Part shown: in pieces, positions 7,571 to 15,821 of the stretch
Layout: each line of letters opens with the position of its first letter
How positions within the stretch are numbered: position 1 is the first letter of the stretch
Assembly: GCA_000720845.1 (NCBI GenBank)
Contig: JODU01000001.1
Location: 434,001 to 498,000 of the forward strand
DNA: 64,000 nucleotides
Reading direction: 5' to 3'
Source: Kitasatospora aureofaciens
GTDB taxonomy: Bacteria > Actinomycetota > Actinomycetes > Streptomycetales > Streptomycetaceae
The notes under the pieces: generated by a model
Database searches by the model: none
What the model saw: the letters and a program-made list of their open reading frames with translations, nothing else
Told to the model about the DNA's origin: nothing
Program-made: the position numbers and the translations under genes

Positions 7571-8782
7571 ATGCCTCTCGCGCTTCTGGCCCTCGCGATC
7601 GGGGCCTTCGGGATCGGAACGACCGAGTTCGTGATCATGGGTTTGCTGCCCGAGGTCGCGAGCGACTACGGGGTCTCCATCCCCACCGCCGGTTATCTGG
7701 TGACCGGATACGCGCTCGGTGTCATGCTCGGCGCCCCGTTGATGACCGTGCTCGGCACCAAGGTTCCTCGCAAGCGGATGCTGATGCTGCTGATGGGGCT
7801 GTTCATCGTCGGCAACCTGGTCTCCGCCCTCGCCCCCGCCTTCTCCGTCATGCTGATCGGCCGCGTGATCGCCTCGCTCGCCCACGGCGCCTTCTTCGGC
7901 ATCGGGTCGGTCGTCGCGGCCGGTCTGGTCGCTCCGCACAAGAAGGCCGGTGCCATCGCGATGATGTTCACCGGCCTGACCGTCGCCAATGTCGTCGGCG
8001 TCCCGCTGGGCACGCTGATCGGGCAGTCCGCCGGCTGGCGCGTCACCTTCGCCCTCGTCGCCGCGCTCGGAGTGGTCGGCCTGGCCGGAGTCGCCAAGCT
8101 GGTCCCCGACGTGCCCAGGGCCGAAGGCGTACGGCTGCGCCACGAAATGGCCGCGTTCAAGAACGTGCAGGTCCTGCTCGCTATGGCCATGACCGTCCTC
8201 GGCTTCGGCGGGGTCTTCGCGGCCATCACCTACATCGCGCCGATGATGACCCATGTCGCCGGCTTCGCCGATGGCTCGGTCACCTGGCTGCTGGTCCTCT
8301 TCGGCCTCGGCATGGTGGGCGGCAATCTCGTCGGCGGCCGGTTCGCCGACCGTGCCCTGATGCCCATGCTGTACATCTCCCTGGGCGCGCTCTCCGTCGT
8401 CCTCGCCCTCTTCACCCTCACCGCGCACGACAAGATCGCGTCCGCCGTGACCGTCGTCCTGATCGGGGCCCTGGGCTTCGCCACCGTTCCTCCGCTGCAA
8501 AAGCGCGTCCTGGACCACGCCCACGGCGCTCCGACGCTGGCCTCCGCGGTGAACATCGGTGCCTTCAACCTGGGCAACGCGCTCTCCGCCTGGCTCGGCG
8601 GCGTCGTCATCGCCGCGGGCTTCGGCTACACCGCACCCAACTGGGTCGGCGCCGTACTTGCCGCGGCTGCGCTGGTCCTCGCCGTCCTCTCGGCCGCCCT
8701 GGAACGGCGCGGGAGTGCTCCGGGCACGGTCGTCGCGGATTCCGTGCCCGCCGAGGAGCGGGCCGCCGCCCTCCACCACTGA
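7571..8782 (+). CDS. MFS transporter, DHA1-type drug/sugar efflux permease
   Basis: Twelve-helix major facilitator of 403 residues. The first helix carries the GTTEFVIMGLLP signature of the AraJ/Cml-like DHA1 exporters, and the loop between helices 2 and 3 has the motif A region LGTKVPRKR. A motif C-like segment, GVPLGTLIGQ, is in helix 5. It probably exports a drug-like or sugar compound by proton antiport. It is divergent from the MarR gene, which probably controls it, and is followed 23 bases later by a GlcG/HbpS-like gene in the same direction. Start ATG 7571 gives the usual family N-terminus MPLALLALAIGAFGIG. Confidence 0.9.
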   Translation: MPLALLALAIGAFGIGTTEFVIMGLLPEVASDYGVSIPTAGYLVTGYALGVMLGAPLMTVLGTKVPRKRMLMLLMGLFIVGNLVSALAPAFSVMLIGRVIASLAHGAFFGIGSVVAAGLVAPHKKAGAIAMMFTGLTVANVVGVPLGTLIGQSAGWRVTFALVAALGVVGLAGVAKLVPDVPRAEGVRLRHEMAAFKNVQVLLAMAMTVLGFGGVFAAITYIAPMMTHVAGFADGSVTWLLVLFGLGMVGGNLVGGRFADRALMPMLYISLGALSVVLALFTLTAHDKIASAVTVVLIGALGFATVPPLQKRVLDHAHGAPTLASAVNIGAFNLGNALSAWLGGVVIAAGFGYTAPNWVGAVLAAAALVLAVLSAALERRGSAPGTVVADSVPAEERAAALHH

Positions 8783-8805
8783 ACCATCACCAAGGAGAAA
8801 GACCC

Positions 8806-9243
8806 ATGAGCACCGCCGCACCCATGAGCACCACCGCCGTCGCCCCGCTGACGATCCAGGACGCCGAAGACCTCGTCACCGCGGCCCACCGCGCCGCCGA
8901 GGCGGCCGACGTCACCGTCAGTGTCACCGTCCTCGACGCCGGTGGCCACCTGCTTGCCTTCCGGCGCGACGACCGCGCCGTGCTGATCTCCGGCGAGACC
9001 AGCACGCGCAAGGCCTACACGGCGCTCCAGCTGAACGCTCCCACCGCTGACCTCGTCGACGCCGTGCAGCCCGGAGGTCCCTTCCACACCCTGCCCACCG
9101 CCCTCGACCGGCCGCTGCTGTTCATCGCCGGCGGCGTGCCCGTGCACCGGGAGGGCCGACTGATCGGAGCGATCGGAGTGGGCGGCGGCGCGCCCGAGCA
9201 GGACCACGGCTTCGCCTCGGCCGCTGTGCGGGCGCTCGCCTGA
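8806..9243 (+). CDS. GlcG/HbpS-family (DUF336) protein
   Basis: A 145-residue single-domain protein of the GlcG/HbpS family. Recognisable elements are TIQDAEDLVTAAHRAAEAA, VTVLDAGGHLLAFRRDD, STRKAYTALQ and the glycine-rich GGVPVHREGRLIGAIGVGGG. HbpS of Streptomyces reticuli is a secreted haem-binding partner of the SenS sensor; this copy has no signal peptide, so it is more like cytoplasmic GlcG-type proteins of unknown activity. AAGGAG lies about seven bases before the ATG. It is probably co-transcribed with the MFS gene. The function is not established. Confidence 0.82.
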   Translation: MSTAAPMSTTAVAPLTIQDAEDLVTAAHRAAEAADVTVSVTVLDAGGHLLAFRRDDRAVLISGETSTRKAYTALQLNAPTADLVDAVQPGGPFHTLPTALDRPLLFIAGGVPVHREGRLIGAIGVGGGAPEQDHGFASAAVRALA

Positions 9244-9261
9244 CCCGCGGCTTTCGCCGAC

Positions 9262-9288
9262 GGCGGGCTGTCCCGGGGTCAGCCCGCC
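9262..9288. terminator. Bidirectional hairpin between convergent genes
   Basis: GGCGGGCT (9262-9269) pairs with AGCCCGCC (9281-9288). It follows the GlcG/HbpS-like gene by 18 bases and overlaps the last codons of the convergent acetyltransferase gene. Confidence 0.6.
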
Positions 9289-10217
9289 GCCACCGTCAGC
9301 GGGGCGAAGCGCCGGGACCAGTCCCCGGGCAGCTCGGTGATCCCATAGGTCATGACCGCGTTGCGTGAGACCCCGGCGAGGCCGCGCTCCTTCACCCACG
9401 CCAGCAGTTCCTCGTGCCGTACGTCGATGTCCGTGCGCAGCGGTCGGTCGGTGCGGGTGGCGAGCGAGCCGATCAGGGCCTTGGCCGTCTCGGTGTCACG
9501 GGCGATCAGCGGGCCCACCACGTGGGTGTCCATGTTCGGCCAGGCCGCGGCGTACCCGATGATCCGGCCGTCCGCCTCGGCGACGCGCAGCTGGTCGGCG
9601 AAGGCGGGCAGCCGCGTGACGATGTGGGTGCGGTCCGCGCCGAACACCTCCTCGTCGAGCCGGAGGATCGCGGGCAGATCCTCGGCGGTGGCCGCACGCG
9701 TGAAGGGTTTCGGTTCCGGCCCGCCCGGGACGAAACGGCCGCGCACCATCTCCGCCCCGCCCGTCACCTTGAAGCCGAGCTCCTCGTAGAGCGGCCGGCC
9801 GTAAGGCGTCGCGTGCAGGGTCAGCGGAACGGTGCCCAGGCCGGAGACGATGTGGCGCATCAGACGGCGTCCGACGCCCTGGCGGGCGTGCCGTTCGGCG
9901 ACCAGTACCATGCCGATGCCGGCGAGCGCGGGGCGCTCCTGCGGTCCGTACTCGGTGACGGTGCAGGCGGCGACGAGACCACCGCCGGGGTCGTCGATGC
10001 CGTACCCCTTCCCGGCCGTCAGGAGGAACCCCCACTTGTGCTCCTCGCGTGGCCACCCCCGGTCCTCGGACAGGTCGGCGCAGGCGGTGAGATCGCGGAG
10101 CGTCAGACGGCGGATCGGAGCAGAGGCGAGGAAAGGTGTCGGCACGCAGGTCAGGCTGTCCGACGGTGGCCGTCCGCGTCCACCGCTTTCCCGGGAAACA
10201 TGCGGGCTTTCGGCCAT
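9279..10217 (-). CDS. Two-domain GNAT acetyltransferase
   Basis: A 312-residue protein with a complete GNAT domain at about residues 35-160 (acetyl-CoA loop RHARQGVGRRLMRHI, then GRPLYEELGF) and a second, more divergent GNAT-like half (about 170-300) that keeps the fold pattern (TAEDLPAILRLDEEVFGADR, DGRIIGYAAAWPN) but lacks a clear acetyl-CoA loop. Tandem GNATs in which only one half is catalytic are known. The first 24 residues are probably not part of the fold; a GTG at 10145 is an alternative start. It begins six bases after the Nudix stop, so the two are likely one transcript. Confidence 0.83.
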   Translation of the reverse strand: MAESPHVSRESGGRGRPPSDSLTCVPTPFLASAPIRRLTLRDLTACADLSEDRGWPREEHKWGFLLTAGKGYGIDDPGGGLVAACTVTEYGPQERPALAGIGMVLVAERHARQGVGRRLMRHIVSGLGTVPLTLHATPYGRPLYEELGFKVTGGAEMVRGRFVPGGPEPKPFTRAATAEDLPAILRLDEEVFGADRTHIVTRLPAFADQLRVAEADGRIIGYAAAWPNMDTHVVGPLIARDTETAKALIGSLATRTDRPLRTDIDVRHEELLAWVKERGLAGVSRNAVMTYGITELPGDWSRRFAPLTVAAG

Positions 10218-10223
10218 GCCGGT

Positions 10224-10706
10224 TCAGCCGAGGTCGGGGGCGTGCAGGGCGCGCACACCCTCGATGTTGCCGTCCAGGTAATGCCGCAGCGACAGCGGAA
10301 CGAGGTGGACGGAGGCGATCCCGACCCGGGTGAACGGCACTCTGACGATCTCGTACTCACCGGCGGGTTCTTCGATCTCGGGACCGTGCCGCAGGGACGG
10401 GTCCATGGATTCCAGGTGGCAGACGAAGAAGTACTGCACCTTCACGCCGGTCGCGCCGCCGTCCTCACCGATGTGCTCCACGGTGTCCACGAAGCAGGGG
10501 ACCACGTCGCTGATCTTGGCGCCGAGTTCCTCGTACACCTCGCGGTGCAAGGCGTCCACGACGGTGGTGTCGTCCGGCTCCACCCCGCCGCCGGGAGTGA
10601 CCCAGTACGGATCGACGCCGGGTTTGGTCCGCTTGATCAGGATCAGGTGGTCGCCGTCCAGCAGGACGGCACGAGCGGTGCGCTTGACCACGGGTCGGAC
10701 GGTCAT
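10224..10706 (-). CDS. Nudix hydrolase
   Basis: Hydrolyses a nucleoside diphosphate linked to another group. The 160-residue protein has the complete Nudix box GGGVEPDDTT...REVYEELGA (about residues 37-60). The start MTVRPVVKRTARAVLLDGDHLILIKR is typical of MutT-like Nudix proteins. The substrate is not predictable. The acetyltransferase gene follows after six bases. A parS-like site lies 22-35 bases upstream of its start codon. Confidence 0.9.
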   Translation of the reverse strand: MTVRPVVKRTARAVLLDGDHLILIKRTKPGVDPYWVTPGGGVEPDDTTVVDALHREVYEELGAKISDVVPCFVDTVEHIGEDGGATGVKVQYFFVCHLESMDPSLRHGPEIEEPAGEYEIVRVPFTRVGIASVHLVPLSLRHYLDGNIEGVRALHAPDLG

Positions 10707-10727
10707 GGGAGAAATGTGGCCCGGCTG

Positions 10728-10741
10728 GTTCCACGTGAAAC
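10728..10741. promoter_or_regulatory. parS-like ParB site, one mismatch
   Basis: GTTCCACGTGAAAC, one base off the consensus, in the short gap between the Nudix gene and the upstream LysR gene. Confidence 0.6.
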
Positions 10742-10776
10742 ATCGTGACGCGTGCCCGGTTCGAGAGTGCGCAGAC

Positions 10777-11682
10777 TCAGTTCCAGTCGGCGGCCGCGTG
10801 CAGCAGCCACTCGTGGGCCCGCGCGATGTGCGGCATCGCCAACGTGCCGGTGCGCACCACCAGAAAGTACGTCCGCAGCGGCGGCACCGGCGGATCGTGC
10901 AGGGCGACGACGTCCCCGCGCTCCAGCACATCAGCGCACAGATAGCGGGGCAGGACGGCGAGCCCCGCGCCCGCGACCGTGCAGGCGAGGACCGCACGCA
11001 GGTCGGGGGCGACGACCGTGGCCGGGGCGGACGGCCGGGCGTCGAAGACGGAGGCCCAGTAGCGGGCCACGAAGGGCAGCGACTCGTGCACTTCCACCAC
11101 GGGGACGTGCCGGAGAGCGGGCGCATCGGTGTCGCGGAGCTTTTCGACGCCCGCCCGCTCCGCCCAGTGGGGCGCCGCCACCAGGACGTGCACCTCGTCG
11201 CAGAGCGGAGTCGCCGTGAGCAGCGCGCCGCGGGGGCGGGCCGTGCCGATGGCCAGATCGTGATGTCCGGCAGACAGTCCTTCCAGGGTCTCCTCGGCGG
11301 TCCCGAACGAGGCGCGCAGGGCGAAGGCGCGGCCGTCGTCGCCGGTGAGCTCGGTGAGCACGGGCAGCGCCCGTTCGGCGGTGAACTCGGGTGGTCCGGC
11401 CAGATGCAGGGTGCGCAGGGAGGAGTCGTCCGTCAGCCCGGTCTCGGCGATCTCCACCAGGGCGTCGAGATGCGGTGCGGTCTTGTGGGCGAGCTCGTCA
11501 CCGATGGTCGTCGGGGTCACACCGCGGGCCTGCCGAAGGAACAGCGGGCGGCCGAGCTGGCGCTCCAGTGTGCGGATCTGCGAGGTGACGGCGGGCTGGG
11601 AGAGGCCGAGCAGAGCAGCGGCGCGGGTGAAGGAACCGGCACGGTGCACGGTGACGAAGGTGCGGAGCAAGGCCAGATCCAC
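10777..11682 (-). CDS. LysR-family transcriptional regulator
   Basis: A 301-residue LysR-type regulator. The N-terminal winged helix covers residues 1-60 (LLRTFVTVHRAGSFTRAAALLG, SQPAVTSQIRTLERQLGRPLF). A periplasmic-binding-protein-like effector domain spans about 90-295. LysR regulators act as tetramers and usually also bind their own promoter. No divergent target gene sits beside it, and the next genes are the convergent PLP enzyme's terminator upstream and the Nudix gene downstream. The effector is unknown. Confidence 0.92.
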   Translation of the reverse strand: MDLALLRTFVTVHRAGSFTRAAALLGLSQPAVTSQIRTLERQLGRPLFLRQARGVTPTTIGDELAHKTAPHLDALVEIAETGLTDDSSLRTLHLAGPPEFTAERALPVLTELTGDDGRAFALRASFGTAEETLEGLSAGHHDLAIGTARPRGALLTATPLCDEVHVLVAAPHWAERAGVEKLRDTDAPALRHVPVVEVHESLPFVARYWASVFDARPSAPATVVAPDLRAVLACTVAGAGLAVLPRYLCADVLERGDVVALHDPPVPPLRTYFLVVRTGTLAMPHIARAHEWLLHAAADWN

Positions 11683-11744
11683 GGCTACCCGTCCCCTCTT
11701 CCGTTCTTCTCTTCCGTTCTTCTCCCGCCCCCAGCCGCGCCCAA

Positions 11745-11762
11745 CTATAAATATGTCGATAG
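11745..11762. promoter_or_regulatory. Candidate LysR autoregulatory site
   Basis: CTAT-(10)-ATAG palindrome in an AT-rich patch about 65 bases upstream of the LysR start codon. It fits the T-N11-A style of LysR boxes and stands out from the GC-rich surroundings. The role is inferred from position only. Confidence 0.4.
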
Positions 11763-11842
11763 GTCGCTGTCGCTACTGTGATTGGACACTGACACTGAGT
11801 CAACTAGCCTTGGTCGCGCGGTTCTTCGCGCGCGGAACCGGA

Positions 11843-11881
11843 GGACGGTCCGAGCCACGAGGGGGGAGGCTCGGACCGTCC
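11843..11881 (-). terminator. Terminator of the PLP-enzyme unit
   Basis: A 14-bp perfect stem (11843-11856 with 11868-11881) with an 11-base loop lies just past the stop codon of the cystathionine lyase-type gene, on the side where that minus-strand transcript ends. Confidence 0.8.
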
Positions 11882-11892
11882 GTGCGCCGGCC

Positions 11893-13071
11893 TCAGTCCG
11901 CCGTTTCGTCCAGGGCACGCAGCAGATCCGCCACGAGGTCGTCCGGGTCCTCCGCGCCGACCGAGAGCCGGATGAAGCCCTCCGGCACCGCGTCGCCGCC
12001 CCAGCGTCCACGCCGCTCCGCGGTGGACCGCACCCCGCCGAAGCTCGTCGCGCCCTCGACGAGGTGCAGGGCGTCGAGGAACCGTTCGGCACGCGCGCGC
12101 GAGGGCAGCGTGAACGAGACGACACAGCCGTAGCGCAGCATCTGCTGCGAGGCGACCTTGTGGGACGGGTCGTCGGGCAGCCCGGGGTACCGCAGGCCGG
12201 TGATCTCGGGCCGCGCCCGCAGCGCTTCGGCCACCCTGAGCGCGGTGGCGTCCTGCCGGTCCACGCGCAGCTGGAGGGTGGCGATCGAGCGGTGCGCGAG
12301 CCAGGCCTCCATGGGGCCGGGGATCGCACCGACGACCTTGCGCCAGCGCCGTACGGCGGCCATCGCCCCGGGGTCGCGGCCGGCCACGTAGCCGAGGAGG
12401 ACGTCACCGTGGCCGGTGAGCTGCTTGGTGCCGCTGGCCACCGAGAAGTCGGCGCCGAGCTCCAGCGGGCGCTGTCCGAGCGGGGTGGCGAGGGTGTTGT
12501 CGACGGCGACCAGGGCGCCACGCGCGTGCGCCGCCTCGACCAGCCGCCGTACGTCGCACACGTCGAGCCCAGGGTTCGACGGCGTCTCGATCCACAGCAG
12601 CTTCGCCCCGTCCAGGACGTCCAGCTGGGCGTCCTGGCCGGTCGGCGCGGTGCGCACCTCGATGCCGTACGCCTCCAGCTGCGCGCGGGCCAGCGGCAGC
12701 GCCTGGTAGCCGTCGTCGGGCAGGACGGCGGTGTCGCCGGCGCGCAGCTGGGAGAAGAGCACCGAGGAGATCGCGGCCATGCCCGAGGCGAAGACCAGTG
12801 TCTCCACACCGGCCTCTCCAGGCGCCTCCAGCTCGCCGATGGCGCTCTCGAGACGGGTCCACGTCGGGTTCTCGTCGCGGCCGTAGGTGTACGGGCCGGT
12901 CGGGTCGCCCGGCAGGTGGAAGTGGGCGGCGAACACCGGCCCGGGCAGGGTGGGCTCGTGCTTGACGGGTTCGGGCAGCCCGGCCCGCACCGCGCGTGTG
13001 CCGTCACCGGGGCCGGAAGCGGATCTCTCCGTGCCCGCGTTGGCCCTGTCGTTCGTAGCGGAATCGCTCAT
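11893..13071 (-). CDS. Cystathionine gamma-lyase/synthase-family PLP enzyme
   Basis: Fold-type I PLP enzyme of trans-sulfuration (Cys/Met metabolism family), 392 residues. Visible features are the PLP-phosphate region LVFASGMAAISSVL, the cofactor aspartate in VAVDNTLATP, and the Schiff-base lysine in SVASGTKQLTGHGDVLLG. The ETPSNPGLDV and TSFGGVRS segments also fit. The first 25 residues are a Ser/Asp-rich tail. It most likely splits cystathionine to cysteine, ammonia and 2-oxobutyrate. The start codon overlaps the ptpA stop codon (ATGA), so its translation is coupled to ptpA. Confidence 0.9.
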   Translation of the reverse strand: MSDSATNDRANAGTERSASGPGDGTRAVRAGLPEPVKHEPTLPGPVFAAHFHLPGDPTGPYTYGRDENPTWTRLESAIGELEAPGEAGVETLVFASGMAAISSVLFSQLRAGDTAVLPDDGYQALPLARAQLEAYGIEVRTAPTGQDAQLDVLDGAKLLWIETPSNPGLDVCDVRRLVEAAHARGALVAVDNTLATPLGQRPLELGADFSVASGTKQLTGHGDVLLGYVAGRDPGAMAAVRRWRKVVGAIPGPMEAWLAHRSIATLQLRVDRQDATALRVAEALRARPEITGLRYPGLPDDPSHKVASQQMLRYGCVVSFTLPSRARAERFLDALHLVEGATSFGGVRSTAERRGRWGGDAVPEGFIRLSVGAEDPDDLVADLLRALDETAD

Positions 13072-13562
13072 GCCGCCCGTCCTTCCACTTGCTCGCGTAC
13101 CGCGGCGAGCAGTCCGGTGCTCGCCGCCTCCACCATCTCAAGGCATTCCTCGAAGCCGTCCTGGCCCCCGTAGTACGGGTCCGGGACGTCCAGGTCACCG
13201 TCCTCGGCAGCGGGGTCGTACGACCGCAGCAGGCGCACCTTGGCCGCGTCCCGCTCCGTGGGGGCGAGCCGCCGCAGGGCCCTCAGGTGCCCGGCGTCGA
13301 GGGCGACGACCAGGTCGAGACGGGAGAACCAGGACTGCTGGAACTGCCGGGCGGTGTGGTCGAGACGGTAACCGTTCGCCGCCAGGACGGCCACGGTGCG
13401 CGGGTCCGCGCCCTCGCCCTCGTGCCAGCCGCCGGTACCGGCGCTGTCGGCCTCGACGAGGTCGTCGAGCCCGGCGTCTTCCACGCGCGCGCGGAAGACG
13501 GCCTCGGCCATCGGGGAGCGGCAGATGTTGCCCGTGCACACGAAACAGACGCGGTAGGTCAT
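13068..13562 (-). CDS. ptpA: Low-molecular-weight protein-tyrosine phosphatase PtpA
   Basis: Removes phosphate from tyrosine residues of proteins. The 164-residue protein starts with the signature loop CTGNICRS (Cys9 nucleophile, Arg15) and has the general acid in DVPDPYYGG near residue 128. S. coelicolor PtpA is a characterised enzyme linked to antibiotic production, and this protein looks like its orthologue. It is the middle gene of a three-gene unit: five bases after the membrane-protein gene and overlapping the downstream PLP-enzyme gene by four bases (ATGA). Confidence 0.93.
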   Translation of the reverse strand: MTYRVCFVCTGNICRSPMAEAVFRARVEDAGLDDLVEADSAGTGGWHEGEGADPRTVAVLAANGYRLDHTARQFQQSWFSRLDLVVALDAGHLRALRRLAPTERDAAKVRLLRSYDPAAEDGDLDVPDPYYGGQDGFEECLEMVEAASTGLLAAVREQVEGRAA

Positions 13563-13567
13563 CGGAA

Positions 13568-13945
13568 TCAGTCCCCGTCGGGCAGGAACGCGTTGAGGGC
13601 CCAGGAGACGATCGAGATGATCAGGCCGCCCAGGACGGCGGTCCAGAACCCGTCGACGTGGAAGCTCACGTCGAGCTTGTCGGCGACCCACGACGTGAGC
13701 AACAGCATCAGGGCGTTGACCACCAGGGTGAACAGGCCGAGGGTCAGGATGAACAACGGGAAGGTCAGCACTTGCACGATCGGCTTGACCACCATGTTGA
13801 CCAGGCCGAACACCAGGGCGACCACGATCAGGGTGACCGCCTTCTCCCCGGTGCTGCCCCCGGTCAGGGTGATCTTGTCGAGCAGCCACACGGCGACCGC
13901 GAGGGCGCCCGCGTTGGCGATCGTCTTGACTAGGAAATTCTTCAT
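13568..13945 (-). CDS. Small integral membrane protein, phage-holin-like family (YvlD type)
   Basis: A 125-residue protein with four predicted membrane segments (MKNFLVKTIANAGALAVAVWLL, then TLIVVALVFGLVNMVV, FPLFILTLGLFTLVVNALML and AVLGGLIISIVSWALNAFL). It matches the YvlD/holin-fold family of bacterial membrane proteins whose role is unknown. I chose ATG 13945 because upstream in-frame codons encode an unlike extension. It is the first gene of the unit with ptpA and the PLP enzyme. Confidence 0.82.
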   Translation of the reverse strand: MKNFLVKTIANAGALAVAVWLLDKITLTGGSTGEKAVTLIVVALVFGLVNMVVKPIVQVLTFPLFILTLGLFTLVVNALMLLLTSWVADKLDVSFHVDGFWTAVLGGLIISIVSWALNAFLPDGD

Positions 13946-14004
13946 GTGTCTGATCGTGGCAGACGCGATCGGACACGAGCGGTGAGGCAGGGGCGGACGA
14001 GGCG

Positions 14005-14322
14005 ATGAAGGCATTCCGGCTGGACGAACTGGAGGCGGAGCGCGCCGCCAACGACGGTGCCTATCTGCAGTTCCTGCGGGAGCGGAACATGTCGGTCGGC
14101 CTGTACGCCCTCGACGCGGGGACGACCGACCCGCAGAAGCCGCACGCGCAGGACGAGGTGTACTTCGTGGTGAGCGGCCGGGCCGCGATCACCGTGGGCA
14201 TGGAGACCACCCAGGTCGCCCGCGGCAGCGTGGTCTACGTCCCGGCCGGGGTCGCCCACAAGTTCCACCACATCAGCGAGGACCTGCGGGTTCTGGTGGT
14301 CTTCTCTCCACCGGAGAGCTGA
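14005..14322 (+). CDS. Cupin-domain protein
   Basis: A 105-residue single cupin. Cupin motif 1 is seen as KPHAQDEVYFVVSGRAAITVG (metal ligands His/Glu) and motif 2 as GSVVYVPAGVAHKFHHI. Such small cupins bind a metal and are often enzymes or storage-type binding proteins; no reaction can be assigned. It is divergent from the holin-like membrane-protein gene, with 59 bases between the start codons, so the two promoters must overlap. Confidence 0.85.
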   Translation: MKAFRLDELEAERAANDGAYLQFLRERNMSVGLYALDAGTTDPQKPHAQDEVYFVVSGRAAITVGMETTQVARGSVVYVPAGVAHKFHHISEDLRVLVVFSPPES

Positions 14323-14465
14323 GGCCCGGCCCCGGGGTTCCCTAGGGGATCGGTCAGGGGGAGACAGGGGATGCGGGGCCCCTGCCGTGGCGTTCGCGGC
14401 TGTAGCGTCGAGTGCAGGACGTCAGAGGACTTCCCAGGACTCCCCGAAAGGTAAGGGCAAGGGCG

Positions 14466-14678
14466 ATGCGAGAGATCTTCACGGGACTGCCGTGGTGGGT
14501 GAAGTGGATCGCGGTGCCGGTCATCGCCCTGGTCGTGTTCGGCGGACTGATCGCCAGCGTGGTCGGGTTCGTGATCGGACTGCTGTTCAAGCTGCTGGTC
14601 TTCGTCGCGCTCGTCGGCGGACTGATCTACGTCGTACGCAAGTTCATGTCGAGCTCGTCGTCGCGCAGCGACTGGTGA
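14466..14678 (+). CDS. Small membrane protein (DUF5326-like)
   Basis: A 70-residue protein with two closely spaced hydrophobic segments (WIAVPVIALVVFGGLIASVVG and LLFKLLVFVALVGGLIYVV) and a short basic/Ser-rich tail ending SRSDW. It is conserved in Streptomyces next to ssgR as far as I recall; no function is known. Start ATG 14466 follows a purine-rich stretch, and an upstream ATG at 14412 would add 18 basic residues. Confidence 0.75.
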   Translation: MREIFTGLPWWVKWIAVPVIALVVFGGLIASVVGFVIGLLFKLLVFVALVGGLIYVVRKFMSSSSSRSDW

Positions 14679-14872
14679 GAGCCGTGGGACACCGGTGGCG
14701 GTAACAGGAACCACCGGTTCCCTCGGGCGAGGGAAGTTTCCCGGACGGGCCGTCGGTGAGCGGTGACCGGCGGTTAGAGTCCGGAACTCCAGGCGGGGGC
14801 GACCTCGCGAACGGCGCACACCCCCACCCGTGTTCTCCGCACGGCTGCCACCTCGCGTTCCGGGAGTGACCC

Positions 14873-15721
14873 TTGGCCACGGCTGACACCGCATTCGCTC
14901 AGCTGCACGCCCTTCCCGTGCAGCCCTGCTCGACGCCCGGGACACCCACCGCACAGTCCTCCGCCGACCCGCCTTCCGCGACCCTGATCGGCTCCGTGCA
15001 GCGGGCGATGCGCCTGCTGGAGTGCGTCGCCGAGCACCGGTACGGAGCCCCGGCCAAGCAACTGGCCCGCGAGACGGGGCTGGCCCTGCCCACGGCGTAC
15101 CACCTGCTGCGCACGCTGGTGCACGAGGGCTATCTGCGCCGGGACAAGGGGCTGTTCTTCCTCGGCGAGGCCGCCGAGCGGCTGAGCAGCAGCGGGGCCG
15201 AGCAGAAACGTCGCAGCACGGTGGTGGACACCATGGCGCGCTGGCGGGACGCGATCGGTGTCCCCGTGTACTACGCCATGTACCGGGACGGCGAGATCGA
15301 GGTGATGTGCGTCTCCGACACCCCGGGCAATCCGGCGGTCGAGGAGTGGGCGGACTTCCGCGAGACCGGGCACGCGCACGCCATCGGGCAGTGCCTGCTG
15401 TCCCAGCTCGACGACGACGCCCGCCGTGACCACCTGGACCGCTACCCGGTGCAGCCGATCACGCCGTACACGGTGCGTGACGGCCACAGCCTGCTGAGGC
15501 GACTGGAACGCATGCGCCGCATGACCCCGGTGATCGAGCGTCAGGAGTACGCGCTGGGCACGGTCTGCGCGGCGATCCCGATCACCGTCGGCACCACGGC
15601 CGCCACGATGGCCATCTCACTACCCCTCCACCAGGCGGGCCGGCTGCTGCCCGCGGCCCAGCGCCTGCAGCACGAAGTGGGGCGGCGTCTGGGCTCGCTC
15701 GCGCTCTCTATCAGTATCTGA
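14873..15721 (+). CDS. ssgR: IclR-family regulator SsgR
   Basis: IclR-type activator. In S. coelicolor SsgR is needed for transcription of ssgA, the next gene. The helix-turn-helix is at about residues 40-100 (SVQRAMRLLECVAEHRYGAPAKQLARETGLALPTAYH read in parts) and the ligand-binding domain follows to residue 282. The longest version starts at the rare codon TTG 14873, one base pattern after GGGAG. A GTG at 14996 would give 241 residues, the length I recall for S. coelicolor SsgR, and begins exactly at the conserved VQRAMRLLEC. The shorter start may be the true one. Confidence 0.9.
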   Translation: MATADTAFAQLHALPVQPCSTPGTPTAQSSADPPSATLIGSVQRAMRLLECVAEHRYGAPAKQLARETGLALPTAYHLLRTLVHEGYLRRDKGLFFLGEAAERLSSSGAEQKRRSTVVDTMARWRDAIGVPVYYAMYRDGEIEVMCVSDTPGNPAVEEWADFRETGHAHAIGQCLLSQLDDDARRDHLDRYPVQPITPYTVRDGHSLLRRLERMRRMTPVIERQEYALGTVCAAIPITVGTTAATMAISLPLHQAGRLLPAAQRLQHEVGRRLGSLALSISI

Positions 15722-15821
15722 AAACTCACTCCTTGTGATCTGGTGTGTACGTTGAGCAAGATGCCACCAGTGTTAGAGGTTTGATTCCCGGACAGTCGAC
15801 GGCGAATGACGGGGTAGGCGA

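Noticed and set aside
10181..10200. Further parS-like site CTTTCCCGGGAAACA
   Set aside because: Three or more mismatches to the parS consensus, including the centre.
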